From Asterias rubens (Eukaryota; Echinodermata; Asteroidea; Forcipulatida; Asteriidae), in contig NC_047065.1 of NCBI RefSeq assembly GCF_902459465.1, forward strand, positions 1,856,309 through 1,920,308: a DNA stretch of 64,000 nucleotides, in the 5' to 3' direction. The position numbers and the translations under genes are program-made. Position 1 is the first letter of the stretch; each line of letters opens with the position of its first letter. Positions 12,101-24,430 of the stretch are shown piece after piece. Below the pieces are notes generated by a model that searched no databases, had not been told where the DNA came from, and saw nothing but the letters and a program-made list of their open reading frames with translations.

Positions 12101-15100
12101 CAAGTCACATTAGGGAAATACTGGTTTTTGTTCTCTCTGACAAGTAAACTTAAATGTTGGGTTATCGCTGGCTCTAACTACATTACAAGTCTGTTTCAAG
12201 TCGTGTAAGTTTAGCAGGTGGCCAATAACCTTAGGTTATTACATTGGAACTAGACTTGAAGCTATAGACTTCTTCATTGGTTTTGTTTGCACTGAAAGGA
12301 CCTCTACGAATAGTAACCTGGAACTCAAAAACCTATTACTCATTTTGTGTACACTGAAGTATAATGCCATACAGGACGATTCACAATGTACTCTACTAAT
12401 CTTAACTTTATTATGATTAATAATCTGGGTTTGCACTTAACCTTTTAGGTAACTGCCAGCAGGACCAGCTAGCTTATTTTACTAATCCATCGTCTTTTCT
12501 ACTGGTTGATCTTTCAAATGAAAATAATAATACTTTTTAACGCTAAACTAGCCAGTCAGACTACTATGAGAGAATGGACCCTTCCCATGAAATATGCTAA
12601 TTACCTTCACGCATGCGTACAGACCCTGTTGGTTGGCAAATGCCATAGAGTTGTGCACTAAGCAGAGGCGCAATCGCGCCTGTGTAACGCAGCCATTAGC
12701 CATGTACAAAACAGCGCGATATTCCCTCATTTTGCCAACCAAAATTTTAGTGCGCATGCGCTATGTGCAATTTACATATTTCATGGGAAGGGTCTATTCT
12801 GACTGGTCCTCGGGTGTTTTGACTGAGTATTTGACCAGCGGACCATTAATTGAAAGGGAGAAAGCTGAAATTAATAACCCTGGTGTTAATAGAGCAAAGC
12901 TCTAGGATGTGTCAAGCGCAGATCAACAATCAAAATAAAGAAGGCCAAAAAGAAACCCACCCCAAAACGCTGTTGACAAATCTTTCTAAAGTGTTCATAC
13001 ACTTAACTTACATTTATGCTAAATGTTGCATTTATCATTTGGAGAAATGTGTCATCAAAGGATTGCTATATTGGGCCTTTTGAAAGACACAAGTTTTGCT
13101 TTCAATAGGAGACTTTCCAACGCTAGGCGGCAGCAGACATACCGGGTAAATTTCCATTGTTTACGTAGTTCTGAACATGCGCATAATTCTGAGAACAATG
13201 GATTTACCCGGTAAGTCTGCTGCCCTCTATCGTCCCAGAAAGTCTCCCATTGGTTGCAGAAAGTTGACAAAAATTGTAGATGGACTCTAAGTCAGAGTTA
13301 ATGCTAAAGACCTAAAGCCAGCACTTTGAAAATGTACTCCATTAATTACCGATCGAGACGGCTCAAAATCAAACCTTTTTAATTTTCTTATGGACAGCCA
13401 AAAACATAAGGTCAATACAATATATTCATGTAATATAATTTTTCAAATTTCAGAAGATGTAAATTGAAATTTTCGTTCAATCTTTCGTTGTACTTTTCAA
13501 TCCTACTTTCAGAAACGCATCGGAGGTTGTACCACGAACTCCAACATCACACTCTATTATGCCAGCGTCACTCAGACACATTCCACGGTCAGTCCAACCT
13601 CCTGAGCTGCATCCGAGAGTACCTCAGCAGCGACACCCAGTCTCCTCTGATCCTCCACGGAGGGACGGGATGCGGGAAGAGCGCCCTCGCTGCAATTTCA
13701 GTCAAGCTGTGCAGTCAAGTGTTACCGCACAGTGCCTGCGTGGTCAGGTTTGTTGGAGCTACCCCGGAGTCGTCTACACCGAACCAACTGCTGAGGAGTG
13801 CGTGTGAGCAGATTGCATACCTGTATGGTGAACATATATCTGTTGCATCGAAGGTCAGGAGCAATTCAAATTTGTTAATGTTAAAAAATTTCATTTTTCT
13901 TTTCGTAAATAACTGATGCCGCATAAGCGCCAAAATATTTTGTGAATATTCGGAGACGTGGGTGGTTTTCTTTTCAAGTTCTTGCTGTTTGAATTATTTA
14001 TCAATTCTGTTAAATAATGGTTAAAGTTGTGTTAGAAAAATCTACTCCGCGATAGTAGAATATATAGCAAGACAAGTTCTCAAAAGAACAATATCTACCC
14101 AGCAAGTAGATATATACATGGTGTTACTGCAAACCCAATAATAAGATGAATATCAATACAACACTTTTATATTATTTTGCTCAGATATTCTCTCAAAATG
14201 CAAGTAATAATAAGAGGTAATTCTGATTTTTCACATTTTTATTGCGTTTCTTCAAAAACCTTCAAAATGCTAAGTTTGGTTTTGGACTATTTTTCAACCA
14301 GGGAGCTAATCGGTTAAGCAAGGACTTACCAACGCTGCTGAAGCGCGTGACTGAACACCGCCCCCTAGTGGTGGTTCTTGATGGCATTGACCAGTTTGCC
14401 TCATCTGGGGATGCCACAGCTGCATTTAACTGGATCCCGGACGTACTACCAGAGAATGTCAAGATGATTCTTACAATGAGAAGCAAAGACTTTGAAGGAT
14501 TTAGTCATCTCAAGGTAAGACGCCTCGCCCCTTTCTTTCTTCCCTCTTCCCAACTTTACCACCCTCGTGTCTCAAGGTTTCAATCTCCTACCTCAAAAGA
14601 GCAAAAGGTGATTTCGTGGGTTTTTAAGATCATTAGTGCATTTTATTGATTTCATAAAATTGTTTTTTGGCGTATTTTGGAGCCCCTGGTAAATGGAGTT
14701 AGTTGATCAAGAGTGGTCTTCAGAGTTATTGTTGGCAAAAAGAAACATTCAGTTGCCAAGAAAAACATTTACTTGTGGATCTTGATGAATGTTTTCAACC
14801 TTATTTACGATTTTTCACTTAACGAGTATGAAACTTCCGTTCATGACCTTAAAGCACTGAGTCGAAGATTTGACACTTTTGTACTTACTGCATCTATGAA
14901 ATTTCTTTTGTTTCAAAGACAATGCAAAAAAGGAAGTAATGTTAGCAATTAAAAAATGTCTTACAGGAATCTGCACCTCAATCTGAAAAGTGTTCATTGA
15001 AGTGTAGAAGTTTAGACTGTAAACCAAAAACAGACATGTAACCTCATTTATTGTTGTTTTTATGTAGAAATTCTTCTTTTTGTTTTTTTGTTTTGACGAC

Positions 15101-18100
15101 AGAGTTTATTGCGGGACAGCGCAAGCTTTGTGGAGGTACCCCAACTGTCCAGAAAGGATTCCACCAAGATGGCCGACGGTCTGCTCAAGAGTCATGGGAG
15201 AACATTGAGCGATACACAGTCTCAGTTACTACGAGAGGCTGTCAGTGGTTGCCCCACGCCACTCTTTGTGAAATTAGCATGTCACGATGCCTGTCAATGG
15301 CGTAGTTACGATGACAACAGCAAGACAACGTTGCAGAAGGACATAAGTGCTCAAATGAACATGTTCTTTGATAGAATAGAACAGAGATATGGTAAAACGG
15401 CAGTCAGTCATTCTGTGGGATATTTATGTGTAGCGCGAGATGGTCTATCAGATGCAGAAATGAATGACTTATTATCCTGCGATGACGCAGTACTAGATGA
15501 GGTCTACTCCCGCAAGAGACCGGTGCTACGCAGGGCACCAACGTACCTGTGGGTCGCCATTTGTCAAGAGCTTGCGCCGTTTCTCCTGGAGCGTGTAGTT
15601 GACGATCGCTATTTGAGAACTTGGGCTAATGTCTGTTTGAAGGAGCTCGCCGTGAAGCGATACGTGTTGAGCTCACAGACCAGAGTACAGCTACAGAAGA
15701 ATATCTTGGACTACTACCAGAGTCGTTGGGCAAAGAATAAGAAGAAGCCTTTTGTTAAAGAAGGGGGAATCGAAGTTCTTATGGATAGGTTTATTTTACC
15801 GCAGCCCTCAATCTATGGTACTTTCCCGAACAGGCGAAGGTACAGAGAACTTGTGTACCACGCCTTCTGCAGTGGAGAGAAGAAATTCGCCGACAAGTAT
15901 ATATGGGATATAGAGTGGTTCCGAAGCAAGTTAGAGCATAATGATGTGTACAGTGTAATGGAAGATGTGGTACTAGCCCAAAGTAAAGACAACAATAACT
16001 CGGACTTGCAGATGTTGATGGAGTTTCTTCAACTGTCTGCGTATAGCTTGTCCACCGACGGTGCTCAGCTATTCACACAGCTAAGACAACGTCTTAGTGG
16101 TGGTGTCCTCGAGAAAAAGGGATCCATCTACCCTAAGATGCAACAATTATTTAAGCAGGCTGCGAAGCCCCCAGTGTGCAATTTTGTCCCGTCGAGGGAC
16201 TGTTTACTTAAACTAGATGCCAAGTCCCCAGATGAACCCACGACGACACCCAAGCATATCTTCTCCGGGTTGTTCAGGGTAACGACGAGCGACACGTATA
16301 TGGTTTCAGTCGCAACAGACGTAGGAGAACTCAAAGTCTGGAATATCACAACACAAAAGTGCGTCCGAACATTACGCAACCTGACGTGTCCGCGCGATGT
16401 GCGCTTCATCGACAGCCATCGTGTGGTCGTACTGTGCAACCGAGAACTTCTCATCTTCAACATCGATACGGGTAGCTTTGAAACCAAATTGAAAGGCATC
16501 ATGAATCAGAAGATGCCGTACTACGCCATGAGCGACAACGAGCATGTGGTGGCGCTCTCGCGCAACCGAATGTACGTCAATATGATCAACGTGACCAGCG
16601 GGGATGTGGTGTCCACGTTTAAAGTTGGCGAGGATCGTTTTCTGAACAGCCTGTTAGTCAGCGCCAACGGCCACCGTTGTGTTTGCGGGGATGATACGCA
16701 GAAACCGAGTCCTCTCCTAGTGTGGGATCTGTCGGCGAGGAAGTTGATTCATGATTTCAGGATTAATCAGCATGAGTTTGTGACCCGAATGGCAGCCATC
16801 TCTAACGATGGTCACTATGTAGTCTCTGTTATCAAGGTCAGTAATTATACCAGAACTCAATGTCATAGAGCTGCTTAAGCAGAGAATTATGCTTAATAAT
16901 ATTCTGTTCTAGAAAAAAACAAGCAGAATACCAGTTGCAAATAGTACATGTGACATGGTATTCTGGCTGGTAATCTTATCCTAGAAGGCATTTTGTTGGT
17001 GTGCTGAGCTGCTTTTGTGCTTTAGCAGCTGCACTGAATGGAGCCCATTGTATTTATTGAAAAGAGAAGGGGTTCGCGTCGGTGTTCCTGGTTTGATTAG
17101 GTGCATATGCCACAGCACCTTGTAGTAAACCATTACATGGTGCTATCAGGAAAATACTGATTGTTAAAGCTCCTTGAGTGTCACTGGATATAAGCGCTAT
17201 ATATAAGAAGCCACTATTATTATTATTTGCCTACCTTCTATTACCAGGAACTGGACGACCCAAGCCGTAACTTCATCATCGTGTATGACCTCCAGAGTGG
17301 TCAACAATTCAAGAAGTGGAAACCACTGGCTAATACAACCTGTGTGGCCATCTCATCAGAGGGTCAGTGTGTGGTCAATGGGTGTGAGGATTGCTCCATC
17401 CTGGTCTGGGATCTAGCTTCGGGATCACTCAAGTAAGGACCATGGGTTTATCATCATCAATGTACCTAGAAAGCCGCTAACCCGTGAAATACGCTTGCCG
17501 TAAGCACAAACTTCCCTGCTTCCGTAAGCGCCATGAAATTGGGCCCAGCTCTAGCAATGCAAATGTTCTGGGTTTGAATCCCACCCAAGTGATTTGCCTG
17601 TGGTTTTTTCCACTGAAATCAGAGGAAAGTATCAAGTATACAGTCCTTAATTCGCATTGGTGTAAGGGTAAAAACAAATTATATTATTGACTGATAATAA
17701 TCAACACTGAAATGTGTCTTTAATTCAATAAGGTTAATACTTGATGTTAGAGATTTGATCATTCTGTATCCATTCTATTTAATCACCAGGTACACACTGT
17801 ACGGTCACACCCATACAATAGACAGCATCTACTTGAGTGAAGATGGAAAGAGATGTGTTAGCAACGATTCCACAAAGATGGATAGAAGCGTAAGGATGTG
17901 GGACCTACAACAGGGTAAGATTTTGACCTCCACCTGAACCATCCTAAAAATCAAAAAAATGAAAACAGGGTTCTCCCTTAACAGTGGTCTGCTAAGCGGT
18001 GTGGCTGTCTAGTTCAGTGTTGAAAAGCATAGTAAAAGATATTAAGAACAAAGTTTGATGACAATCAACTCTTTGAATCTGTCTCCAGGTACAAGCATTG

Positions 18101-18303
18101 CGACATTCACCCCAGATTACCCAATCAGCTGTTGTCAAATCTCGGCCAGCGGGGACTGCGCTGTGATTGGTTTACCAGGCCATGCCTCCATCATCACTCT
18201 CTGGTTGCGTTCTAAAGACATCGACACCACCAGGGAAGATAAGAAAGTCTACGGCGATGCCTCCAGGACCGGCAGCGAGTTTGATATGAGCAACGTCAAC
18301 TAA
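6169..18303 (+). CDS. NACHT and WD repeat domain protein (NWD1/NWD2-like), 5' end missing
   Basis: Nine exons join in phase: 6169-6371, 6579-6834, 7452-7835, 13513-13853, 14302-14514, 15103-16836, 17248-17432, 17790-17914 and 18089-18303 with a TAA stop. They give 1218 residues. Residues 1-70 carry the end of a DUF4062-type N-terminal domain (ERNALMERVYPKLREHC, then GFEA/IDLHWGLWD-like text). Exon 4 has a P-loop GGTGCGKS near residue 331 and exon 5 a Walker B-type VVVLDGID near 418, so this is a STAND NTPase of the NACHT class. Residues about 870-1218 show WD40 blades (LKVWNITT, LLVWDLSA, ILVWDLAS, RMWDLQQG). The DUF4062-NACHT-WD40 order is that of vertebrate NWD1 and NWD2. NWD1 is linked to androgen-receptor signalling; such proteins are cytosolic sensors or scaffolds, and ligand and role here are unknown. 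The first visible exon starts two bases into a codon, so an upstream exon with the start and the expected STF-type motif is missing. Human members are longer (over 1500 residues). Confidence 0.88.
8103..8228. repeat. Short inverted repeat in NWD intron 3
   Basis: acaaatattgactgcttt near 8110 pairs with aaaagcagtcaacatttgt near 8200-8220, giving arms of about 30 nt around a GC-rich centre. Looks like a small TIR element in the 5.7-kb intron 7836-13512. Confidence 0.6.
9590..10385. repeat. Complex diverged tandem array in NWD intron 3
   Basis: A segment with gtgggacgtggtatagattg at about 9625 recurs at about 10250. Between and around them, tttgcaatcagaataaattt-type units recur near 9725, 9902, 10030 and 10143, each followed by ccaatgatgagg and by cactctggattgcat. 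No ORF. Confidence 0.75.
12547..12808. repeat. TIR element (about 260 bp) in NWD intron 3
   Basis: gccagtcagactactatgag and gacccttcccatgaaatatg on the left pair with catatttcatgggaagggtc and attctgactggtc on the right. The inner part is also partly symmetrical (ggttggcaaa and tttgccaacc; acgcatgcg and cgcatgcgc). Confidence 0.8.
13108..13248. repeat. Family C palindromic element
   Basis: ggagactttcc...gcagcagacataccgggtaa on the left pairs with ttacccggtaagtctgctgc...agaaagtctccc on the right, about 140 bp. Relatives stand at 39280-39412 and 62716-62826, with a single end at 20752-20776. Confidence 0.8.
15103..16836 (+). CDS. Large exon 6 of the NWD-like gene (post-NACHT helical region and first WD40 blades)
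   Basis: This 1734-nt exon is by far the largest of the gene and is open in one frame for 578 codons, both ends in phase 0. Its first half is the helical region that follows the NACHT core (for example VSHSVGYLCVARDGLSDAEM and a WxxxKxKK basic stretch), and its second half begins the beta-propeller. The acceptor is gacgacag at 15102 and the donor is gtcagt at 16837. It holds no stop, so this part of the gene looks functional. A family B palindromic repeat starts 25 bases after the donor. Confidence 0.88.
16862..17046. repeat. Family B element just after NWD exon 6
   Basis: Begins catagagctgcttaagcaga 25 bases past the donor and ends near gcagctgcactgaatggagc, followed directly by a SINE-like unit. 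Confidence 0.65.
17069..17225 (+). mobile_element. SINE/LINE 3'-end fragment next to an NWD splice acceptor
   Basis: It contains ggtgcatatgccacagcacc and ends in the typical tail ctggatataagcgctatata, agaagccac and (tat)n. The tail stops 22 nt before the acceptor at 17247, so the insertion lies directly against exon 7. Confidence 0.65.
17540..17690 (+). mobile_element. tRNA-derived SINE fragment in an NWD intron
   Basis: A B-box-like gggtttgaatcccac near 17570 is followed by agtgatttgcctgtggtttt and an AT-rich tail (gtaagggtaaaaacaaatt). The part after the B box matches the minus-strand SINE at 44395-44562. The A-box half is missing and is replaced by a family B end (17465-17550). Confidence 0.65.
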
Positions 18304-18356
18304 AACAAATGGAGTAAAAATTACCAACAAAATTGTAGTTAAAGAATTCTGTAGTT

Positions 18357-18362
18357 AATAAA
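18357..18362 (+). terminator. Candidate poly(A) signal of the NWD-like gene
   Basis: The first AATAAA lies 54 nt after the TAA stop. Further AATAAA hexamers occur near 18503, 19882 and 20067, so the 3' UTR could also run to about 20.1 kb. The stretch 18304-20100 is AT-rich, contains no supportable ORF and carries one family B repeat near 19596-19853. The sequence cannot say which signal is used. Confidence 0.45.
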
Positions 18363-19595
18363 GTCTCGGTAACTCGATCCTCGTCAGTGAGTATCTCTTG
18401 TGGCTAAAAAATCTGTGAAATTAAAGCTTGTTTAGATCAAAAAAAGTTCCAGAGGAATGGACGCAGCAAACTTAAAATGTTTTCATTCTATGCTATGCAT
18501 GAAATAAACTGTTGGGGTTATTTTTCAGTTGGCACTGTCATCGGGAAGATCCAGAGTTGAAAAAGTATTGTAAACGTTGACACAGTTCCAAATCTAAAGA
18601 AGATTTTGGCCATAAAACCTCAATTCACATTAACTCTATATCAAGTAACTATCATGTATACGATATATTTGCCAACCCTTTGTTTTTTAATAGCACACCT
18701 TATTCACTCCTTTAACTGCAAAGAATTGTGAAATTTAAGAGCTGTCAAAACAGAAAAAATTTCAGAAGTAAGATTACCTACAGCAAAAAAAAGGCATCTT
18801 TATATCTGCAAAGGGTAGCCTTAAAGAGCTGGATAACACATGAACAAATATATAAAGATATGTCAAGCAAAGTGCACGGTGACACTCAATGCCACTTGAA
18901 CCTGAAAAACAACCACCTTTAGGAAATTCATGAGCACTTTACTGGTAACTAAGACAAAATGCACATCACACGGAACGGAACAAGATCCAAATAAGAGAGT
19001 GTTTTATTATCCGCTGACGGCAAAAGATCTAAAGATTGTTTCATCCTTTGGATCTTGTTGCATGGAGTGTTTTAAAGGTAAAAGCAAATGCATTAATTGC
19101 ATGAATGATTTTGTCCAGCCATGCATATAACTCTATCATCATCGTCATGTCCATGTGTGGATACCAGTATCGTTGAATAGGCAATGCTAGAGTTTGTGAT
19201 TTGGGGCCCAGACTATATGCCTTATATTTTAAAAGGGTTGCAAGTATGTTTTTTTTTTAAAGTTCAAACAATCTTGAGAAGTGCTGTGTTTTTCGCTGGT
19301 GAAGAAGAATTTCCTGGTCATTGTAATGAAGTGTTTGGGAAAACATAAATGTCTGAAACAAAATTATGTATTTGTTTGAGGAACAAATATTGTCTCTTTT
19401 AAAGTGGATTCAATTTTTATGAAAGTAGGTGTGCTATTTGATAACACACGCAGTGTTTTAATGGGCAAATATTTTGCTCCATTTCTATTGTACAGTACAA
19501 AACAATATTACTATTGCTGATAGCTGGACATTATGATACGGTACAATGTAGATTTGTTGTGTATATAGTTATTTATAGATTGCAGATTGTAGGTA

Positions 19596-19853
19596 GCTGG
19601 GGCCAACTTTATATAGCTGCTTTTAAAAGTACAAATTTTGCTGTGAAGTACCAAAATAGCTGGCTTATTTAACACATGTTACTGGCCAAATTTCCATGTC
19701 ATATACATTGCTTGTAACTGGTATTTAGCTGTCGTTAACTTAGCATAACAATTGAATGGAGTCTTGGCCGGTAATCTGATTTTACTAAGCAAGGATTTTT
19801 TTTTAGCTTAGGCAAATGTTGTGCTTAAGCAGCTCTATGAAATTGGGCCCAGG
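19596..19853. repeat. Family B TIR element
   Basis: Bounded by ggggccaactttatatagct and cagctctatgaaattgggcc; internal gcttaa motifs as in other members. Confidence 0.7.
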
Positions 19854-20333
19854 TTGTTTCAGAGCAGACGTTATTCCTGTAAATAAAACTAGATGCTGCC
19901 GATTTAATGGAAAAAAAAACCTTGTAAATATGATTGTGTGGGCGTGCATGTGGGGATGTTTGTGGGGGTGCAGGTTGTGAACGTCATTTACCAGGCAATG
20001 TTGTCATTGTACTAGCTTTTGAATTTTATCTCTATGTCAGGTACTTTACATGTATTTTTGTATATTAAATAAATTCAGTGAAAATCTAGTCTATTTGGTG
20101 ACATTTGGTGACATTTTTAATATGACATGGACGTGTAAAGCAAGCAACTAGTGAAATAGTAAAATGACGCGTGTTTTAGTATATAAAAAACGTGTGTTTA
20201 GCATCAAACAGAAGTTCTTACAGACACTGAGGGACAGTGGCATGCTAAGGTGACAGTAGAAACACCAAATATTATCCACTGTTTACATAGTTCTGAGCAT
20301 ACATGCAAACTTCCGAGATCAGTGGATTCACCA

Positions 20334-20546
20334 GGGCCCAATTTCATAAAGCCTGTAAGCACAAAAATTTGCTTAACATGAAATTTCTTCCTTGATAAAA
20401 ACAGGATTACCAACCAATTTTTCAATTTGTTGCACATTGCTTGTTACCGGTTTTCAGCTGTTGGTTGCTTATCCTGAAAATGACGTGGAAATTGGTAATC
20501 CTGTTTTTACCAAGGAAGAAATTTCATGCTATGAAATTGAGCCCTG
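20334..20546. repeat. Family B TIR element
   Basis: Bounded by agggcccaatttcataaagc and catgctatgaaattgagccc. The arms share aagaaatttcatg and aaaacaggattacca, giving a long hairpin. Confidence 0.75.
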
Positions 20547-20789
20547 TGCCCCATTTCATGGCTCTGCTTACCATGAGCAAAGAACTGGTTGTTAGGGAAG
20601 CTGGGAATTCTTACATCATAATTTCGTGGGTTAGCCATGAATTTTTGCTTGTGGTGTGCATAATCCATGTTACTATGGTAAGCGAAGAATGGTGATCCAG
20701 AATTCGGCGGTAAGCCGAGCAATGAAAATAGAGTAGGCCCTGATTCATGAATTAGTCTACTGCCACCTAGTGTCCCAAATACAGTGGTC

Positions 20790-20979
20790 AGGACCCAATT
20801 TTATAGAGCTGCATAAGCACAACAAGCTGCTCAGCTCAAAATAATTATGCTTACTGCAATACGGTTACCGGCCAAAAAAACCATGTCACATGTACAATTT
20901 GTGACGGGAATCCTGCTCATTTCTGTTCAGCAATTGTTAAGCAATATTTTCTGCTTAAGCAGCTCTATGAAATTGGGCC
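20790..20979. repeat. Family B TIR element
   Basis: Bounded by gacccaattttatagagctg and cagctctatgaaattgggcc, with the gttaccggcca block found in several copies. Confidence 0.75.
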
Positions 20980-22335
20980 TAGTATTTTGATACAATAGTT
21001 GCGTCATTTTACAGAGCTTTTTAGTTGTACCTCTAGTTGTGATGTCATCTTTAGTGTTGTCCATTTCCATTTAGGTGGGTGTGTCCACATTTTAAGTAGA
21101 TAGGCATGGTTTGGTCATGACCCAAGGTCATCTGAAAGGTCAAATACCAGTCAACCATAACTAGAGTAGCTTGATTGTCATTACTAAACTATTACATCTG
21201 TGACCTTTGACCTAGGTCATTATCCGAGACCCACTGATATGAGGACAAAAGCGTGCCGAGCTTAGATATGTTTAAATAGCAACAGCGAGTTACCAGCCAA
21301 ATTGCAATGTTTTGTGTGTTGTAGGTGGTTCCCTGCTGCTTAGTTAAAAGTTTCTTCTCAGCAGGCCAATGAACTTTGACCTCCCCCAAAATAATCTCAA
21401 ATTACAAAACGCATTTATGTAAATGTCTTGCAAAAAAGTATAATTTTGTTGACAGGGATTCAAAGCCTTAATGTATACATTGGTATGAGTAAGTCCAACA
21501 CTGACCTACTGGGTTCAGAAGTACATTATTGTATCAGTTTAAATACCCTTTTCTTTTACTGTCATCCAGTAGACTTTAAAAAGAGTAGGTCACACTTTTG
21601 TCACAGTGTGAACTTTTAAAAGGAAAATGACAGATCAAAGTGCCACTATAATGAATCTATTGCGTCTGGTCGGTTGACGTTGTTCCTACTTTATTTGTAC
21701 TTCACAATTGTCTTTATTTGTCGTCATCTGAAAGAATTATAAGAAAAACTTTTTACGTTGTAATTAATATTATTTATATTGCCCGATTTGTACAGTAAAA
21801 TATGCTGTGAGCATTTCATATGGTCTGAATTGCTCTAAAACTACCTCAAGAAACATAAAGGAAAAAATGAAAAAAGGGTGTCATAAAAAGGGGAAAAGGT
21901 GTAGAGATACACAACTTTTAAAATTTGTTGCCAACATTGCAGGCTTTGGACACTAGAGGGCAGTACGCTCAACTGTCCTTATATCTTTCATCACGCTCGA
22001 TTTGAATTGTATTGCACACATTCCTTGCTTATTAGGCCTACTGGGCTACTTAAGTTTGGACTTTCTTAACATTAGGTAGCAATATCTAGTGAAGTCTTTA
22101 ATTTAAATCCCAAACCGGCTCAACTATTATTACTTTGTTTTGAAGGCTTTACTGACAATTTTAAAATGTTGGAACAGAAATGAAACGTTTGATGGGTCCA
22201 GCTCTTGCACAGTACTCGTCTATTTATGGATTCCATTGCTTCTAAAAGAAGTAAGTACAATAAATGTACTCATTGTATAAAAAAAAAGGAAATCAGATAT
22301 TTTTGGGGGATTTCGGTAATCTTAATAAACTGTCC

Positions 22336-22528
22336 TTGGGCCAATTTCATAAAGCTGTTAAGCAAAAAATACTGCCCAACAAATTTATTTGCTAAGCAAG
22401 CATTTAGTGGGGCACCAGTCAAGACAGTAACCTCAATGTAATTTTGGCTGGTAACCTATTTCTGTTAAGCAACACTTTTCTTTGCTTAGCAAGTTTTTGT
22501 GCTTACAGGCTTTATGAAGTTGGGCCCT
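22336..22528. repeat. Family B TIR element
   Basis: Bounded by tgggccaatttcataaagct and ggctttatgaagttgggccc, with ctaagcaa-type motifs in both arms. Confidence 0.75.
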
Positions 22529-23738
22529 ATTGTAATCGGTCTCTGGTGATATGGTAGTGTTAAATTATGTATTAGAGATACATAGTTATTAAACTTGGAC
22601 AAATTATGACAGGACATGAAACCATCAAAGTTAAGTGGAAACACTTAATTCTTTTATCCCATTTTAATGTAGATATATAACGTACTATTATATAACAGTG
22701 TTTTCTCCCAGGCATGTCATAGCTATTGTTGTTTATTGTGTCTGTAAAATATGGTAATATTTACCATTTTATTTCTCAATCGTTGCGTTTGTCTTTTGTT
22801 TCCAAGTTCCTCCTCCTCCTTCCCTCTGTTCCCAATCCGCCGCCCCCCTTCCCCCCATCTTCAACCCCACCTCCTTCTTTCTTTGTGCTGAATTAATGTG
22901 GAGCTAATACATTCCAAAAAACTTAATAACATTTTGACTTCAGTGTGGACATTTTTTGCACGTTGTACACGTGCATTGCTAGACAAAGTGATAGCTGTAT
23001 GCAGTGTGTTCATTATACGTGTAATAATAAATGAGAAAATAATATCAAGACATTTGTGAGATTGTTTTTTATTGTGTGTTGTTGAGAGGGTTTGCTTAGT
23101 GCAATAAGAACAATATTTACTCAATCATCATCTTTTTCGTGCATTCAAAACTAATGTGTGGGGTGATGAAATATAGCAGATGAAATATCTACACACATGA
23201 GGGACAGGGTAATTTGGGGACTACTCTGCCACAACATCATTGAACAAGGACACCACTCAAAATAGAAGAGAAGTGGCGGGTCTTTACTAATTTACTGTGA
23301 CTATGATGAGATGCTGGTTATTATATTCCGAGGGGTGGCATTGCAATACAATATTAAAAGGTAATAACACAAAGATAGCCTACTTTTGTTTAAGCACTCA
23401 AATTGGAATCAAGTATTAAAGTATAAGTGGACCTTGCTACAAAGTAGTTCTCTTAATTTAAGAGCATGATGATTACACCCGAAATTGCATAGCCCCTGGT
23501 CTTGGCCTTGTTGCCCTGTCATAAGTTTCCTATAGACTTTTCCAACGGAAGTGCCCTTTGCAAAATGAAAATGGCCTTGCCCTCGAAAAGATGAAATTCA
23601 AGTCCTGGGTTAGTTTCACTGCAATTACCCAGCCCCACCCCACTTTTGTTTGGTCCCTATTGATATATCCCCTGCCCAAGTCCCGAGCTCCTGTGACCTG
23701 GGTTTCATTTATACTCACAAGACATCCTTGTTTCTCAC

Positions 23739-23783
23739 TGAATAAGTTTGATCATTCTAATTTAGAATGATCAAACTTATTCA
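23739..23783. repeat. Perfect palindrome, 22-nt arms
   Basis: tgaataagtttgatcattct plus aa is followed, after a single T, by its exact reverse complement. Similarity continues weakly outside (ctcac / cacag). A cruciform or hairpin could form. Confidence 0.85.
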
Positions 23784-24430
23784 CAGAATGACCATTAATT
23801 GTATCAACTACAAATAAATTATAGATCAAACAGAATTTTGCACAGTCAATATTGGCTCCAATAATAAGATACAGCATAGCAACAAGTAGTTTACAAAATG
23901 ACGTCACACATGGGTACGGATGAAGGTCAGAGGTTATTTGCGTGTGTGCAGTTGGCACACAGCTATTTCATTTTCAAGAAAAGGTCTTCACTTTAAAATC
24001 TCTAAAACAAGACAGAAACTTATTCATTTTAAATAAATCAATCTTCAAGTGATAGCTGAAATGTAAGCGCAACTTAATAATTCTCTTAGCTAAGGAAAAC
24101 AGTCTGTATAAATGTGAAATTATATGCCGAGTTTGCAAGTTGTAATGTGCAAGTTGTAATCGGTGTACGTATGTGTACAGTGTGGTAGTTTCGCTGGTTA
24201 CACTGTACTCTAAGTAGCTTGCGTAAATAACAATCGACAGTACACCAGTGAATTGCTGCAAAATGGAAACAACAATACACGAAAGAGATCGTCGTAAAAT
24301 TATGACCATGATAGTTTCGATTATTTCTAGCGATTCTTGACAACTCACCAGAAGAAATGTTTAATCAATGTGAATGTGTGAATGTATAGAATGAATTCAA
24401 TCAAGCTGTTCAGTGACTTGGACAAGAACA

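Larger units (their letters stand above)
18304..24430. other. 3' UTR and intergenic region with repeats only
   Basis: AT-rich, with no exon I can support on either strand. It holds four family B elements (19596-19853, 20334-20546, 20790-20979, 22336-22528), a family C end (20752-20776), a 45-nt palindrome (23739-23783) and a TC-rich stretch (22800-22875). The promoter of the EF-hand gene should lie at its right end; no TATA box is evident. Confidence 0.6.

Noticed and set aside
23974-24348. 124-codon minus-strand ORF upstream of the EF-hand gene
   Set aside because: No recognisable domain, low-complexity AT-driven composition and two overlapping frames open at once; likely chance.
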